Assembly (NCBI GenBank): GCA_965153455.1
Contig: OZ234494.1
Coordinates: 14,322,001 to 14,386,000, forward strand
Direction: 5' to 3'
Length of the DNA stretch: 64,000 nucleotides
Origin: Sphagnum compactum
Taxonomy: Eukaryota; Bryophyta; Sphagnopsida; Sphagnales
Part shown: positions 40,980 to 51,034 of the stretch, piece after piece
Position numbering within the stretch: the stretch's first letter is position 1
How the letters are laid out: each line of letters opens with the position of its first letter
Made by a program: the position numbers and the translations under genes
Notes under the pieces: generated by a model
What the model saw: the letters and a program-made list of their open reading frames with translations, nothing else
What the model was told of the DNA's origin: nothing
The model's database searches: none

Positions 40980-43818
40980 ATGGGTACTCACAGATGTGGA
41001 CGGGTCGTTAGGTTCAGCCGGGGGCTGTTCGAGTTTCTAGTCAGAACAATGGCGTTGCTGGTAGCAATTCATTGGGGATCAGAAACACTAGTGATGCAAC
41101 TGGGTGCAGGAGCGCATGGCAACAACATATTCAATGCCCACGGCCACACGACGCCGCTAGCTTCTTGCATACTAGAACAAGCGGACTGCACCGCGTTAGA
41201 GCTTCTCAAGCTGAACGGCTACCTGTCGTTCCACGGCATCTCAGCTGCTGCGCGTGACTGGGGACTCATCAAGCACATGCCGCCTGCTGCAGTACTCCAC
41301 CCAGATTCTGTTCACGATATTGCTGAACTCATTCGAGTCGTGGCTTCCTCTTCCAGCAACCTGACTGTTGCTGCTAAAGGCCCCGGTCATTCTGTCAATG
41401 GACAAGCCCAAGTACGTCGTCGGTGCTCTCGATTGCCCTTGTTAACTAGATTCCGCTCATGATCTTCAATCAGATTTCAAGATCAGGATATATCCTGGGA
41501 GCTGCTTGCTAAGTGTGTTGCTCATGATATTGTGCATGGGTTGTTGCAGGCGGACAAGGGAATCGTGATAGAGATGTCCACAATGAGAGGCATCCAGGTG
41601 ATGCCGCACGGGGATAAAGATTGCGCACTCCCGTTTGTGGAAGCAAACGGCGGGGAGCTGTGGGTAGACGTGCTGGAAGAAACGCTGAAGAAAGGCTTGG
41701 CACCCAATTCCTGGACCGACTACCTCTACCTCAGCGTGGGTGGCACTCTCTCCAACGCCGGCGTGAGTGGACAGACTTTCCGCCATGGCCCTCAGATCAG
41801 CAACATCCTGCAGCTGGAAGTCGTGACAGGCAAGGGGGAGATCGTGATATGTTCCGCCAGCAAGCAGACTGAGCTTTTCCATGCAGTTCTAGGCGGCTTG
41901 GGACAATTTGGGATCATCGCCAAAGCCCGCATTCTCCTTGAACCCGCACCTCAAAATGTAATTCTACTCATCCTCATCTTGATCCATGAAGAAATTCGTG
42001 AGAACTAAGTGTAGCTGATCTCATCTTGGCTGTTCTATGATAGATCATCTCCTGTTGAATCACTCGTTGTCTGCAGAGCAGCTGCTCAAGAAATCACTAA
42101 AAGCTGGGGTGCCTGGAGTAAATGCAAGCTACATTAGTGGGTTCACAACGCTACACTTGAATACATCACCCAAAGTCCATTTCCTTTATATTTTTATAGA
42201 AAAATCACAAAGCTACATAAATCCTTAAATACATCATGAATCCAAAGAACATTTGCTAAGTTGTATAATATTTTTTTCAGTCCCGAAAAAATTAAGTAAT
42301 TACTTAAGTAGCAGCAATCCATGAATTCCAAGCAATTGTTTTTCAATTATGTTCATGCCCTACTACAGATGGTGTATATCGACAGTTGAGGCTCTGCTGA
42401 TCAGTCCTGTTGTTGTTGTGATCTCCGATTCTTAGGTTAGGTGGACTCGAGCTATGTACTCAGATTTCGAGGTTTTCAGAAAAGACCAAGAGATGCTAAT
42501 ATCCTCGGCGACAACCACGTCCATGCTGGCTGACCAGCAGGAGCAGCTTCACATGACGTTCGATTTCATCGAGGGCTTTGTGGTGATGAATACCGAGGAC
42601 CCTATCAATGGGTGGAAATCCGTGCCTTTCTCCCCTGATCAGATGACTGCCAGCATGTTGCCTCCTGATGCGGGCTCTGTGCTTTACTACTTGGAGATTA
42701 CTGTGGGGTACAACCTTGAAGATGTTGGTCCAGCGCTGGAGGAAGTAAGTCCTCTCTAGTCCTTAATCTCTAGTACCGAGCTCTAGAAGACTTCTGAAAG
42801 CAGCTGTTTGTTTTTGCTAATGAGGTCTTTGCAGCTTCTTGCGAGTAGTCAAAATATAAGAATGACATCAGGAGGATCCTAGCTAGAAGCCCTGATCCTC
42901 AGTCTGAGTGTGTTTTCTCTACCCTTGACATGCTGCTAGCTTGCGGCCCATGAGGCTCCCTCTCCATGCAGGCGGGATGCAGCACCTGATCATCTGGTTC
43001 GTGCTATGGATGTGGTGGTATGTACTGCAGAGAGTGGAGAAGATGTTGGCTCCTTTGAGCTACATCCCATCGCTCATGTTCACCACGGACGTCTCCTACT
43101 TCAAGTTCCTGAATCGTGTGCACGATCTAGAGTTGAACTTGCGCGCTCAGGAGCTTTGGGACGTGCCACACCCTTGGCTCAACCTCTTCGTCCCTGCATC
43201 TTCCATAACCACCTTCGACTCACTCGTGTTTAAGCAGCTGGTTCCTGTCGAGTTTGGTGGACCCATTCTCGTCTATCCAGTGAACAGAAACAAGTAAGAG
43301 CTGGTTTTTCTCCATGATGAATTGTTCTTGCTAGCTGCAGCTGCGCATGCATGCTCGCGCCTGCACCGCCATAGCCGACTGTTGGCAATTGTAGTTACAC
43401 TCTTTGCTGAGAAGATGGATCTTTGTATGATGGATTCTAATGAGAACACGACTCGGATTCGATGGTTGAACATCTTGCCTGCAGATGGGACAGCCGTGCA
43501 GCTACTGTGGTACCAGATGAAGAGGTGTTCTATTTGGTGGCATTTCTGAGAAACGCTCTACCCTCGGGCCCAGGTCTTGAGAGCATGCTGGACGACAATG
43601 CTAGAATCCTCAAGATCTGTGAAGAGCTGAGGGGGAAACAATATTTGCCAAGGTACACGGAAGAGGAGCAGTGGAAGCGCCATTTCGGAGCTGATCGCTG
43701 GAACGCATTTGTCCAACATAAGCACATGTTCGATCCTCACGCCATTCTTGCTCCTGGCCAGAACATCTTTCCAAGACGTCAAGCTGATGATCGCCTACTG
43801 CAGCTTGCCTCTAGTTGA
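40980..43818 (+). CDS. CKX: cytokinin oxidase/dehydrogenase, five exons
   Basis: FAD-dependent enzyme that oxidatively removes the isoprenoid side chain of cytokinins, ending their signal. Exons: 40980-41411, 41550-41957, 42436-42744, 43031-43293 and 43485-43818; all four introns (138, 478, 286 and 191 bp) are GT-AG and the joined frame is open for 581 residues. The FAD-linking GHS motif (GPGHSVNGQAQ, His137) closes exon 1. SWTDYL (about residues 198-203, Asp201) and FIEGFVV (Glu326) carry the residues matching the catalytic Asp169 and Glu288 of maize CKX1. GGTLSNAG, FRHGPQ and GGLGQFGI are family blocks, and the end reads FDPHAILAPGQNIF. Four introns with GHS at the end of exon 1 are typical of plant CKX genes. 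A second ATG at 41049 (558 residues) is closer to usual length. The hydrophobic N-terminus suggests a signal or anchor. The isoform is not assignable. Confidence 0.95.
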
Positions 43819-45395
43819 TGATGATCTAGTACTTGTCTGGCAGCTAAAACATTATTCATGAGTTAGCACTAGATCACACCAGATCACGTTGGAAATTCTT
43901 CTGGGGCTAACTAACTCAACATCATGACAGCAATTTCATGTCTGAAAGATTGTGCCATTTGATCAACTAAGCTATGGTAGATCTCAAACCTGAAACTAGA
44001 TGCTACGCAAGAAGCTGATGATGAGCATCTAGATCTCTACAACCCAGTTTAGAAGCTGCAGCTGGTTGCAAGCTGCAGGTTACAGCTGTGAATGAATCTG
44101 ACCTAGTGTGAGAGAAAATTGTCAAAACTATATATATTAAATCAGGGTCTCATCATACGTGATTCCCAAGCTCTACCAGCTTGCACCTAGACTCTAGTCA
44201 ATCCTGTCTAGAGATTCTCTTTGAATCAAGGAATCAAGAGCTGAAGCTTACTTTGTGAATTAACCTTGAGCAGCCACATTTCTCGGTCCTGTTTACGGAG
44301 ACACTACTGGTACAGGAAGTTCAAAATGTTGTCTCCTTAGAATTCCATATACATCAAAACTAGGTTTTCCCTCGAGGGTTTTAGACAATCTTAGCCCTGG
44401 CTGGCATTGTGACGTGTGAGACTCTTGTTGACAATTCTCTAATTCTCATATACTTATATGCCCCACCTTTCAAGGTTGGGACTTGTTTATAGCTTGTATC
44501 CAGCTGGGAGACATAAGATCCCACTTTCATACCTCTGAAGCTCAAAAGAAAATTTAGATTCAGGTTTTATGTTACCTTTCAAGTTTCAATTAAATTTTGT
44601 TGATGCAAAGATGAGATCTGGACAATTATAGCTTTGAACTTCATGAGTAGGGGCCTATTTGGATGAGAGCTGCACTACATGTTTTGTAACTAGCTGTGTG
44701 GCAATACAGCTCCTGGCTACATACAGAGATCAGGAAGGCCCAATTTCTCTTCCAACGTCACAATTAGAAGGCTTTGGAGATAGGACATTATCACTATGGT
44801 TTTCCAGATATCCAAGGTTTAAAAAGATCGAGTTTTTTTGTAGCTATGTACAAGGGAAACTTGTGCAAAAGCAAAACAGCTTCTCCCAAGTGCAGCTTCT
44901 CAACATAATTCTAAATCCCCTGTTAAGTTGCACTGCTTGACTGCAGGATGGCATTTTAACTGCAAGAGTAAAGCTTGTTTGGGATTCTTCCCTGACATTT
45001 TGCATAGTGGCTCAGAACCTTCCATTTCACAGTTGGAAGTGCAAGCACTCGAGCAGGCTCCATCCCTCCAATTCAATGTCAGGACTGGGGCCTGATCATG
45101 TACAACTAACTACTCGTAGTTTTAGCACCCGGCACCAATATTCCAGCTCCACAGTGTAAGGCAGCTGAGGCTCTTGTGCAGAATGATTCTGGAATGCTGA
45201 TGAGTACAGTTGTGCAGGATTTCACTTTCATATATTGTTTATGAACCTTTAACATCACAAATGTGCAACAGTGTTGTGGCTGCTCCAATCATGGCATTAT
45301 GATGATCAATCAAGAGTTTGTGTTATGAACTTGTTGTACATGGTCAACACATAATTTGAATGTGGGCATAGAGTTATCCTCAGCAGTGTTCAGTA
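43819..45395. other. 3' flank of the cytokinin dehydrogenase gene
   Basis: The first 400 bp keep the GC-richer, AGCT-rich character of the gene and probably include its 3' UTR; a small hairpin CTGCAGCT/AGCTGCAG lies near 44058-44078. A 93-codon + frame at 44659-44940 has no recognisable domain. No clear polyadenylation signal could be chosen. Confidence 0.4.
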
Positions 45396-46387
45396 TGTGA
45401 CCCCGCAAAAATATTTCTCACATCAAGTTTAGTTATTTACTTTTTTGCAACCCTTACCCATAAAACTAAACCTGGGACTGCAAATTGGTGGGAGACTACT
45501 AATACCCAACCATCATTATGATTGGTCAATCAAAAACCGGGAGCAGGAGTCAGATCACATTTATTACACTCTTTTCTAGCAGGTGCACAGCTTTGCTATG
45601 CCTTTTACCAGCCTCAGCAAACTGTGCAAAAACGTTTGGCCAAAACCATTTTGCTGAGCCAAACCAGCACAATTTGACTTCTCTTCATCCAATTTTAATG
45701 TGTAGCTGGGTCACATACAGACCACCGCTCCAAATGCTATAGGAAGGAATCGCCGCAGTAGCTGAGTCACAGGGCATGAATGAGTACCCCAAAGTTTGTG
45801 TTTTCAAGAGATATTGTTTCTTTATTTCTTGAATGTGTGAGTTGCCTGCTGCTACAACCCCAGTTTCTAGAAATTTATTTTGATTTTGAATCAAGTTACA
45901 CAAACTGGAATCTAATTGACCTCATGTATGAGACCACAAACTCAGCATGAAAAATTAATCACTACGAGGAATTGTCTTTCCAAGGATCCAAGCTAGGATT
46001 CTGAAATGATAGGTATCTTTCAGACTTTACAAGTTACACAAGAGAATCACACAGATCCTCAGCTGCTATTTCTGTCGGCCTCCTGTGTTTAAACCAAAGA
46101 GCGTCTCCACCAACGCACTGCACAGCATCTTTTGAATGAAGACCCTGGTAAACACTTGCCAGTTTGGTTCAGTAAAATGGGTCGGCATTTTTGCAAATGA
46201 TGATGAGGCTAGCAAAAGCCAGTGCACAGTCCGACACTTGCTGTTGATTGGCCAGATAAATTGATTGGTCCAGGTGGTTTGCTATTAGTAATCTCCTACC
46301 TTTTACAGCCCCAGTTTCATGTATAGGGGTCAGTCCTGAAGCAAACTAAGTAAGTAAATCTTGGATGTGAGAAATATTGCTGGAGGC
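45396..46387. mobile_element. long-TIR foldback element, copy 3 (most complete)
   Basis: The left arm from TGTGACCCCGCAAAAATATT (45396) and the right arm ending near 46387 (GGCCTCCAGCAATATTTCTC in reverse complement) align over roughly 300 bp. Shared blocks include TTTCTCACATC, a GGGACTGCAAATTGG / GGGGCTGTAAAAGG pair and GAGA(C/T)TACTAATA. Both arms also carry CCAATCA words and CATTTTGCTGA / CATTTTACTGA. The middle (about 45700-46080) is unique. It encodes no transposase. Long arms are typical of foldback or Mutator-like non-autonomous elements. Copies 1 and 2 lie at 16.0 and 18.0 kb. The two extreme ends differ (TGTGACC versus GGCCTCC), so the exact boundaries are uncertain, or two elements may be joined. 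Confidence 0.7.
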
Positions 46388-46421
46388 CTAAATACCAAGT
46401 ATGGCTGGTGAAGCTCAAGGC

Positions 46422-46469
46422 GAGTCCAGGTACTGTGAATCCCTTGAGTCCAGGTACTGTGAATCCCTT
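46422..46469. repeat. perfect 24-bp tandem duplication
   Basis: GAGTCCAGGTACTGTGAATC plus four more bases occurs twice without gap (46422-46445 and 46446-46469), 35 bp beyond the right arm of the foldback element. Confidence 0.92.
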
Positions 46470-47199
46470 CTTCACTCATTCAGTCTTCACCTTGAAATGT
46501 GTGAATCAACTGTGTCAAAAACTAACTCACCTATTAGTCCAAGAACTCTCGACAAAGAGGGGTTTGAATGTTTACATTATGAGATGTGACTACTTTGGAA
46601 ATGTTCCGGACGGTCATGCTTGTAGTTGGATGGTATATGGTGCGCTGCTGGTTGCAGGACGGTCTGGTCTAAACGATTATTATTCTCTAGCCAACTGGCG
46701 TTTGCATGATTAGAAAGAAAAACAACAACAGCAAATCAATATTCCTCTTCATACAAACAGTTCAATGTGCCCTCTGTGATGGAATCTCAAGTAGTGGTAT
46801 TATACCTCTACAGCCTCCTTTTGTCGCATCTATGATTTTGGGTAACCAACGGATCCGAGCACTAGAAGTTTGTTGACCAACGAATGATGCACAGGTCTGG
46901 CAATGAGATGACCCAGAGGATGTGGTTCAACACTAGTGGCTGGATGACTCCCTTGACATTGGTATGAGCTGGCTGGCTGGCTGTTTGTGGGTTTTCCAAC
47001 CATTAGACTTGGTTAAAACAATTATCCGGTTCTCCCTCAGACTTGGGTGAACTAGCACTTTACACTGGTATCTTCAGCATCTTGAGTGATGCCTCATAGT
47101 GGCTATATTTAACCCCTGAGGAAATGTTGGACTCCAAGACCCTGATTCTGTCTAGGGAGGGGATATTTATATATATATATATAAATATATCTTGTTTAA

Positions 47200-47595
47200 A
47201 AGCATCCCAATTATTTTTTGGTCCAAATTTGTTGAAGTTACACAAAAGGTGTTCAAGTACACTCTTGAATAGTTGATACAGAAATTGTCCATTAACAACA
47301 CTGACATGTTTACCCAATTTCCCATTCCATCCCGTGTTTAAGCACTTTGCATTGTTACTATGGTGGTTGAATAAGTTCACCTTCATAAGGAGTCCTAAAC
47401 TCATAGCTGGGTTTAGTCTAAGTGTGAAAAGACATACAAGAACTTTGCAGTAACAGCAATTATATTGGTGCTCAAAGCTCTCATCTCCACCCACTTAGTG
47501 ACATAATCAGTAGTAACTAGAATATACCGATTGCTAGAATGGTGTCTGGTTGGTTTGATCGGTCCAATGAAATTCAATCCCCATTTTTCAAAAAA
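47200..47595 (-). pseudogene. Ty3/gypsy integrase core, degenerate
   Basis: The - strand from 47595 reads WGLNFIGPIKPTRHHSSNRY, then ILVTTDYVTKWVEMRALSTN and IIAVTAKFLY. This is the start of the integrase catalytic core of plant Ty3/gypsy retrotransposons, where the usual form is WG-DFIGPI--(S)-(N)RYILV-TDY-TKWVEA-AL; the first catalytic Asp usually lies in the TDY block and is kept. Further along, after a frame disturbance, NGQFLYQLFKSVLEHLLCNF then NKFGPKNNWD recalls the canonical NGQAE..NK.L..IL...N-K-DWD stretch with its catalytic Glu no longer recognisable. The DQG block is missing. The element runs right to left; reverse transcriptase and RNase H should lie at higher coordinates but could not be read. 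Inactive. Confidence 0.8.
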
Positions 47596-49895
47596 GAATA
47601 AAATTGTTTAGATTCAACATATCTAGATTTTACCATATGAGTCATGGAACTAGCGTCATCATTCACCAAATCATTGTTGACTTGGTAATGAACTCAACTC
47701 AAACAGTTTAGAAATGTCCTTGGAGGTTTTGAAAATACCATCAATGCCAATGATATCCATATTTCATAAAAAATTCCTTGAGGTTTTGAAAATACCATCA
47801 ATGCCAATGATATCCATATTTCATAAAAAATTCCTTGGGAGTTTTTCAACTGCTATCAATGCCCTTACACCCTAGATTATGTATTTTTTTCAGTTTGAAT
47901 ATGTGACTAAACGCAATTATTGTTTTAAGGACAGTTTTCCATGTTGGATAGAAAAGTGTTGGATAATCATTCAACTCAAGCCTGAAAGTGTCTTAGTTTG
48001 TTTGAGTGTCTCAAAAATGGACAAGTATTTTTTAGTACATTTGGTGTATTTTTTGAATTCCAGAACATCTTTTAATTTCAAAAAGTAATTTCAGTTGGGG
48101 TGGAGGATTCTTAGATTCAATCAATGCAACCATCTATGTATTTGTTATGATACATTTTCAAACCACATGACATGTGGGCCTTTTCTTTTGCCCATTGGGT
48201 TCCAACTTGTAAAAGTTTTGATCTTCCAGTGATACTTGGTCAAAACTTCATCATGAACATTTGATTAGGACACATAGATAAACCATATGGCTACAAATTA
48301 TATATAATTAATTTCAAGTTATTAAGTAGATAGATCATTAATACATATCATTACAAATTTGTTGAGAGGTAATCATCCCATATTCACACAAAAATTAACA
48401 TATTTTGCTTGGTGGACAAAAAGTTAATTTAGGTGCTGCGTTCCTCACACTTGAGTGACTTCTCATTGTATGTAAACCAATCAATAAAGCACTCAAAGGT
48501 TGGGTGTTGTTGTCATTTTTTAACCATGAAATGTTGAATGCAAATGGTTGAAATGTATTGAAGTCAATGTTCACCTCCAAACACAAATGTTTTGGGTTTT
48601 GACAAGTCATTTGTCCTCACATACTACTTCCACAAACCCACTTTAGTTAAAGTAAATGAAATTTCATTGGTGTGATTTTGAAGTGTGTGATTCGGACTAC
48701 CAGATTCTGAATTTGTTTCCCAATTCATGTGGTTGCTAGTTGTTTTGATTTCTTGAACATTGGTACCCAAAGAAAGAATATGGTTTTGTTAATTGGTTTG
48801 ACACTTAGGTGCCAAATAATCATTTTATTTCTTGAACTCAACTTGTTTAGCAGTAAAAATGGTAGTTTAAATGTGAAAGCATAGTTAGAGAGACTATTTG
48901 GATTGTCACAATCATAATAATTGAATTTTAAATGAACTTCAAATTCAAAACTATATTTAATGTTAATAATATTAATTTTTTAATCATTTATGTTGTAGTA
49001 AATTTTAGTGAAAATCATATTTTAAATATGGATGAATTCTGAAAAACCAACGGACTCATAATTGAGTTTTCAAATGAGTGACTCTATGTTAGTCATGTAG
49101 ATAAAATGAAAAATGTGAACTCAAAAACTATGTCATAATATATCAAAATTATAATTAAAAAATATGCCATCATCAAATGAAAATTTTAAGAATAAAATAT
49201 ATTAAATTTTTGCAATATAAAAATTTATAGTTTCAAAGAAATTAAATGCCATGATTTTCATCATTTTTTATCATTTATAATCCATTTCATATTGAAATAT
49301 CCAAGTTTTCATATAAATTTCGAACCAATCATATGTCTAATGATATCTAAAGGACCGTGGACCACCACCATTTTCAACCAAAAGCATAGGAGACAATTAT
49401 AAGATTTATACTTTGACATTTTTTATAATTGCAAAAAGTTTTGCTATTATAAAATGTGGATTTTTCAAAATGTCAAATACAAGCTAGACCTAACCATGAT
49501 TTTACCCTTTATAAAATTTTTAACTTGATAATATGCCAAAATAAAAACATTTGATAGTGAAATTGATTGATTATTGCATTTAATGTTCAAGAAATGTTTT
49601 CAATATATAAAAAATATTATGCAATTTTTTCTCCTCGTCACAACTTTTGGTTGCAAACAACACAGTTTCCATTTTCTTCAACAACTTAAGCAAGTTGACC
49701 TACACATTGGAACTACTATTAAACATAAATAGGTAAGAGATTGGTAAATCATTTACTTATTAGACATCGAATAATTGAAACAAACAAAATGATAGACCTT
49801 AAATATAAATTACACAATTGTCTCAAGTTTTTGGAATTTCAACAAAAACATGCATATAATTTCTTTGATTTTCAATATTTTGAGTAGAGAATTTT
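47596..49895. other. probable remainder of the retroelement, then spacer
   Basis: By element order, polymerase sequence of the gypsy relic should occupy part of this stretch on the - strand. A 71-codon - frame at 48395-48610 reads like protein but I cannot match it. From about 48850 onward it is plain AT-rich spacer. Confidence 0.3.
47723..47836. repeat. perfect 57-bp tandem duplication
   Basis: GAGGTTTTGAAAATACCATC and 37 following bases occur twice with no gap and no mismatch (47723-47779, 47780-47836), just upstream of the integrase relic in its reading direction. Confidence 0.92.
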
Positions 49896-49990
49896 TTAAT
49901 TATGAAAAAAAAAGAAGTTTTGCAATTGGCCTTGGAAGTTAGTTTTTGAATTGCAATGACCACTTGCAACTCTCCCTATTTTTACACTTG

Positions 49991-50109
49991 ATTGTGAAGC
50001 ATCTTTGGCACAACTCCACAAGCACCTGCCCCAAGGCTCGGACTCAATGAAGAAAGGCAACACTTCATTGTGAAGCATCTTTGGCACAACTCCACAAGCA
50101 CCTGCCCCA
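49991..50109. repeat. 43-bp direct repeat with 33-bp spacer
   Basis: ATTGTGAAGCATCTTTGGCA and 23 following bases are present identically at 49991-50033 and 50067-50109, giving a period of 76 bp. The repeat falls inside a 120-codon - strand frame (49896-50258) that has no recognisable domain. Confidence 0.9.
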
Positions 50110-50258
50110 TATTGTTTCTCAGTTCGTGACTCAGTTGATTGAGAGCAAAAGGCCTCCACTTCCTTCAAATTAAATTGCATTTTTCTCCCTCTGTTGTTGA
50201 TGTCCATCTTGTGGAATTGCCAGACCATTGTACCAGGTGTACTGAGGCCTCTGTTCAT

Positions 50259-51034
50259 CTATCTGCAGAAGGCTCTATAAGGACTCAGCCAAGGGACCCA
50301 TGTAATGCAAGTGCTGGGAGTGTCTGACAGACTTGTTGCTCTCCAAGAACACTGATCAAAAGGATCTCTCTTCATTCTGAACACACTTATTGAGAAGGTG
50401 AGCTTTGAAGCACTTTCTCTGTACACAGGTCAGATCTGTACTATTCTCTTCTCTAGGTTGCAATGTACCAATGTACCAAGTTTCATAAAGTCAATCATCG
50501 TATTTGGTTTCCATTTCATTGTGAAGTATGGGCCTTTCAACAGTTATTGACATTAAAAAACCTATTGCTACTGAATTTGTTCATCAGTATCATTGGCAAT
50601 GTGTGGTCTCCCAATCTCTCTCATCCACCACTGGAGAGATGGAGATCAAGCTTTGTGCTGGTAAAAGCATGAAGGCAAGCAAGGTTGAAGGCAAAGCCAT
50701 CCCCAAGTAAACAAATTTGAAACAATTGTCAAATGATCACCCCAAGTAGCTGCAAATTGGATCCCTCACATCACAGGCAAAGCAGGCCTTACGTGTGAAT
50801 CAGTTTTGCCATTGCTAAAGACACAAATCAGCAGCAAGGAAATTCAGATAGCTTCAGTAAAGAACTGTGGTTCCAACTCAAAGAGACAGTGAAGGCTGAA
50901 CATGGTACTAAGGTTTCCCATTTAGGGTTACTGAATCCATGCCAGATAAGATCAACACCACCAAGATGGCATTCATAAATGAAGAGAAAAAGGCACAAGT
51001 TTAAATCATCAAATAAGTGCAATTTGCAGCTGAA
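50259..51034. other. 3' flank of the FCP1-like gene
   Basis: Probably includes the 3' UTR of the - strand gene ending at 51035. A 60-codon + frame (50528-50710) reads plausibly but has no known motif, and I do not call it. Confidence 0.35.

Noticed and set aside
42821-42860. Alternative acceptor for exon 4 (TCTTTGCAG at about 42835)
   Set aside because: It leads to frame stops, whereas the acceptor at 43030 continues directly into the conserved RVEKMLAPLSYIPSLMFTTDVS block.
46408-46713. 101-codon + ORF next to the foldback element
   Set aside because: Spans a 24-bp tandem duplication and shows no domain.
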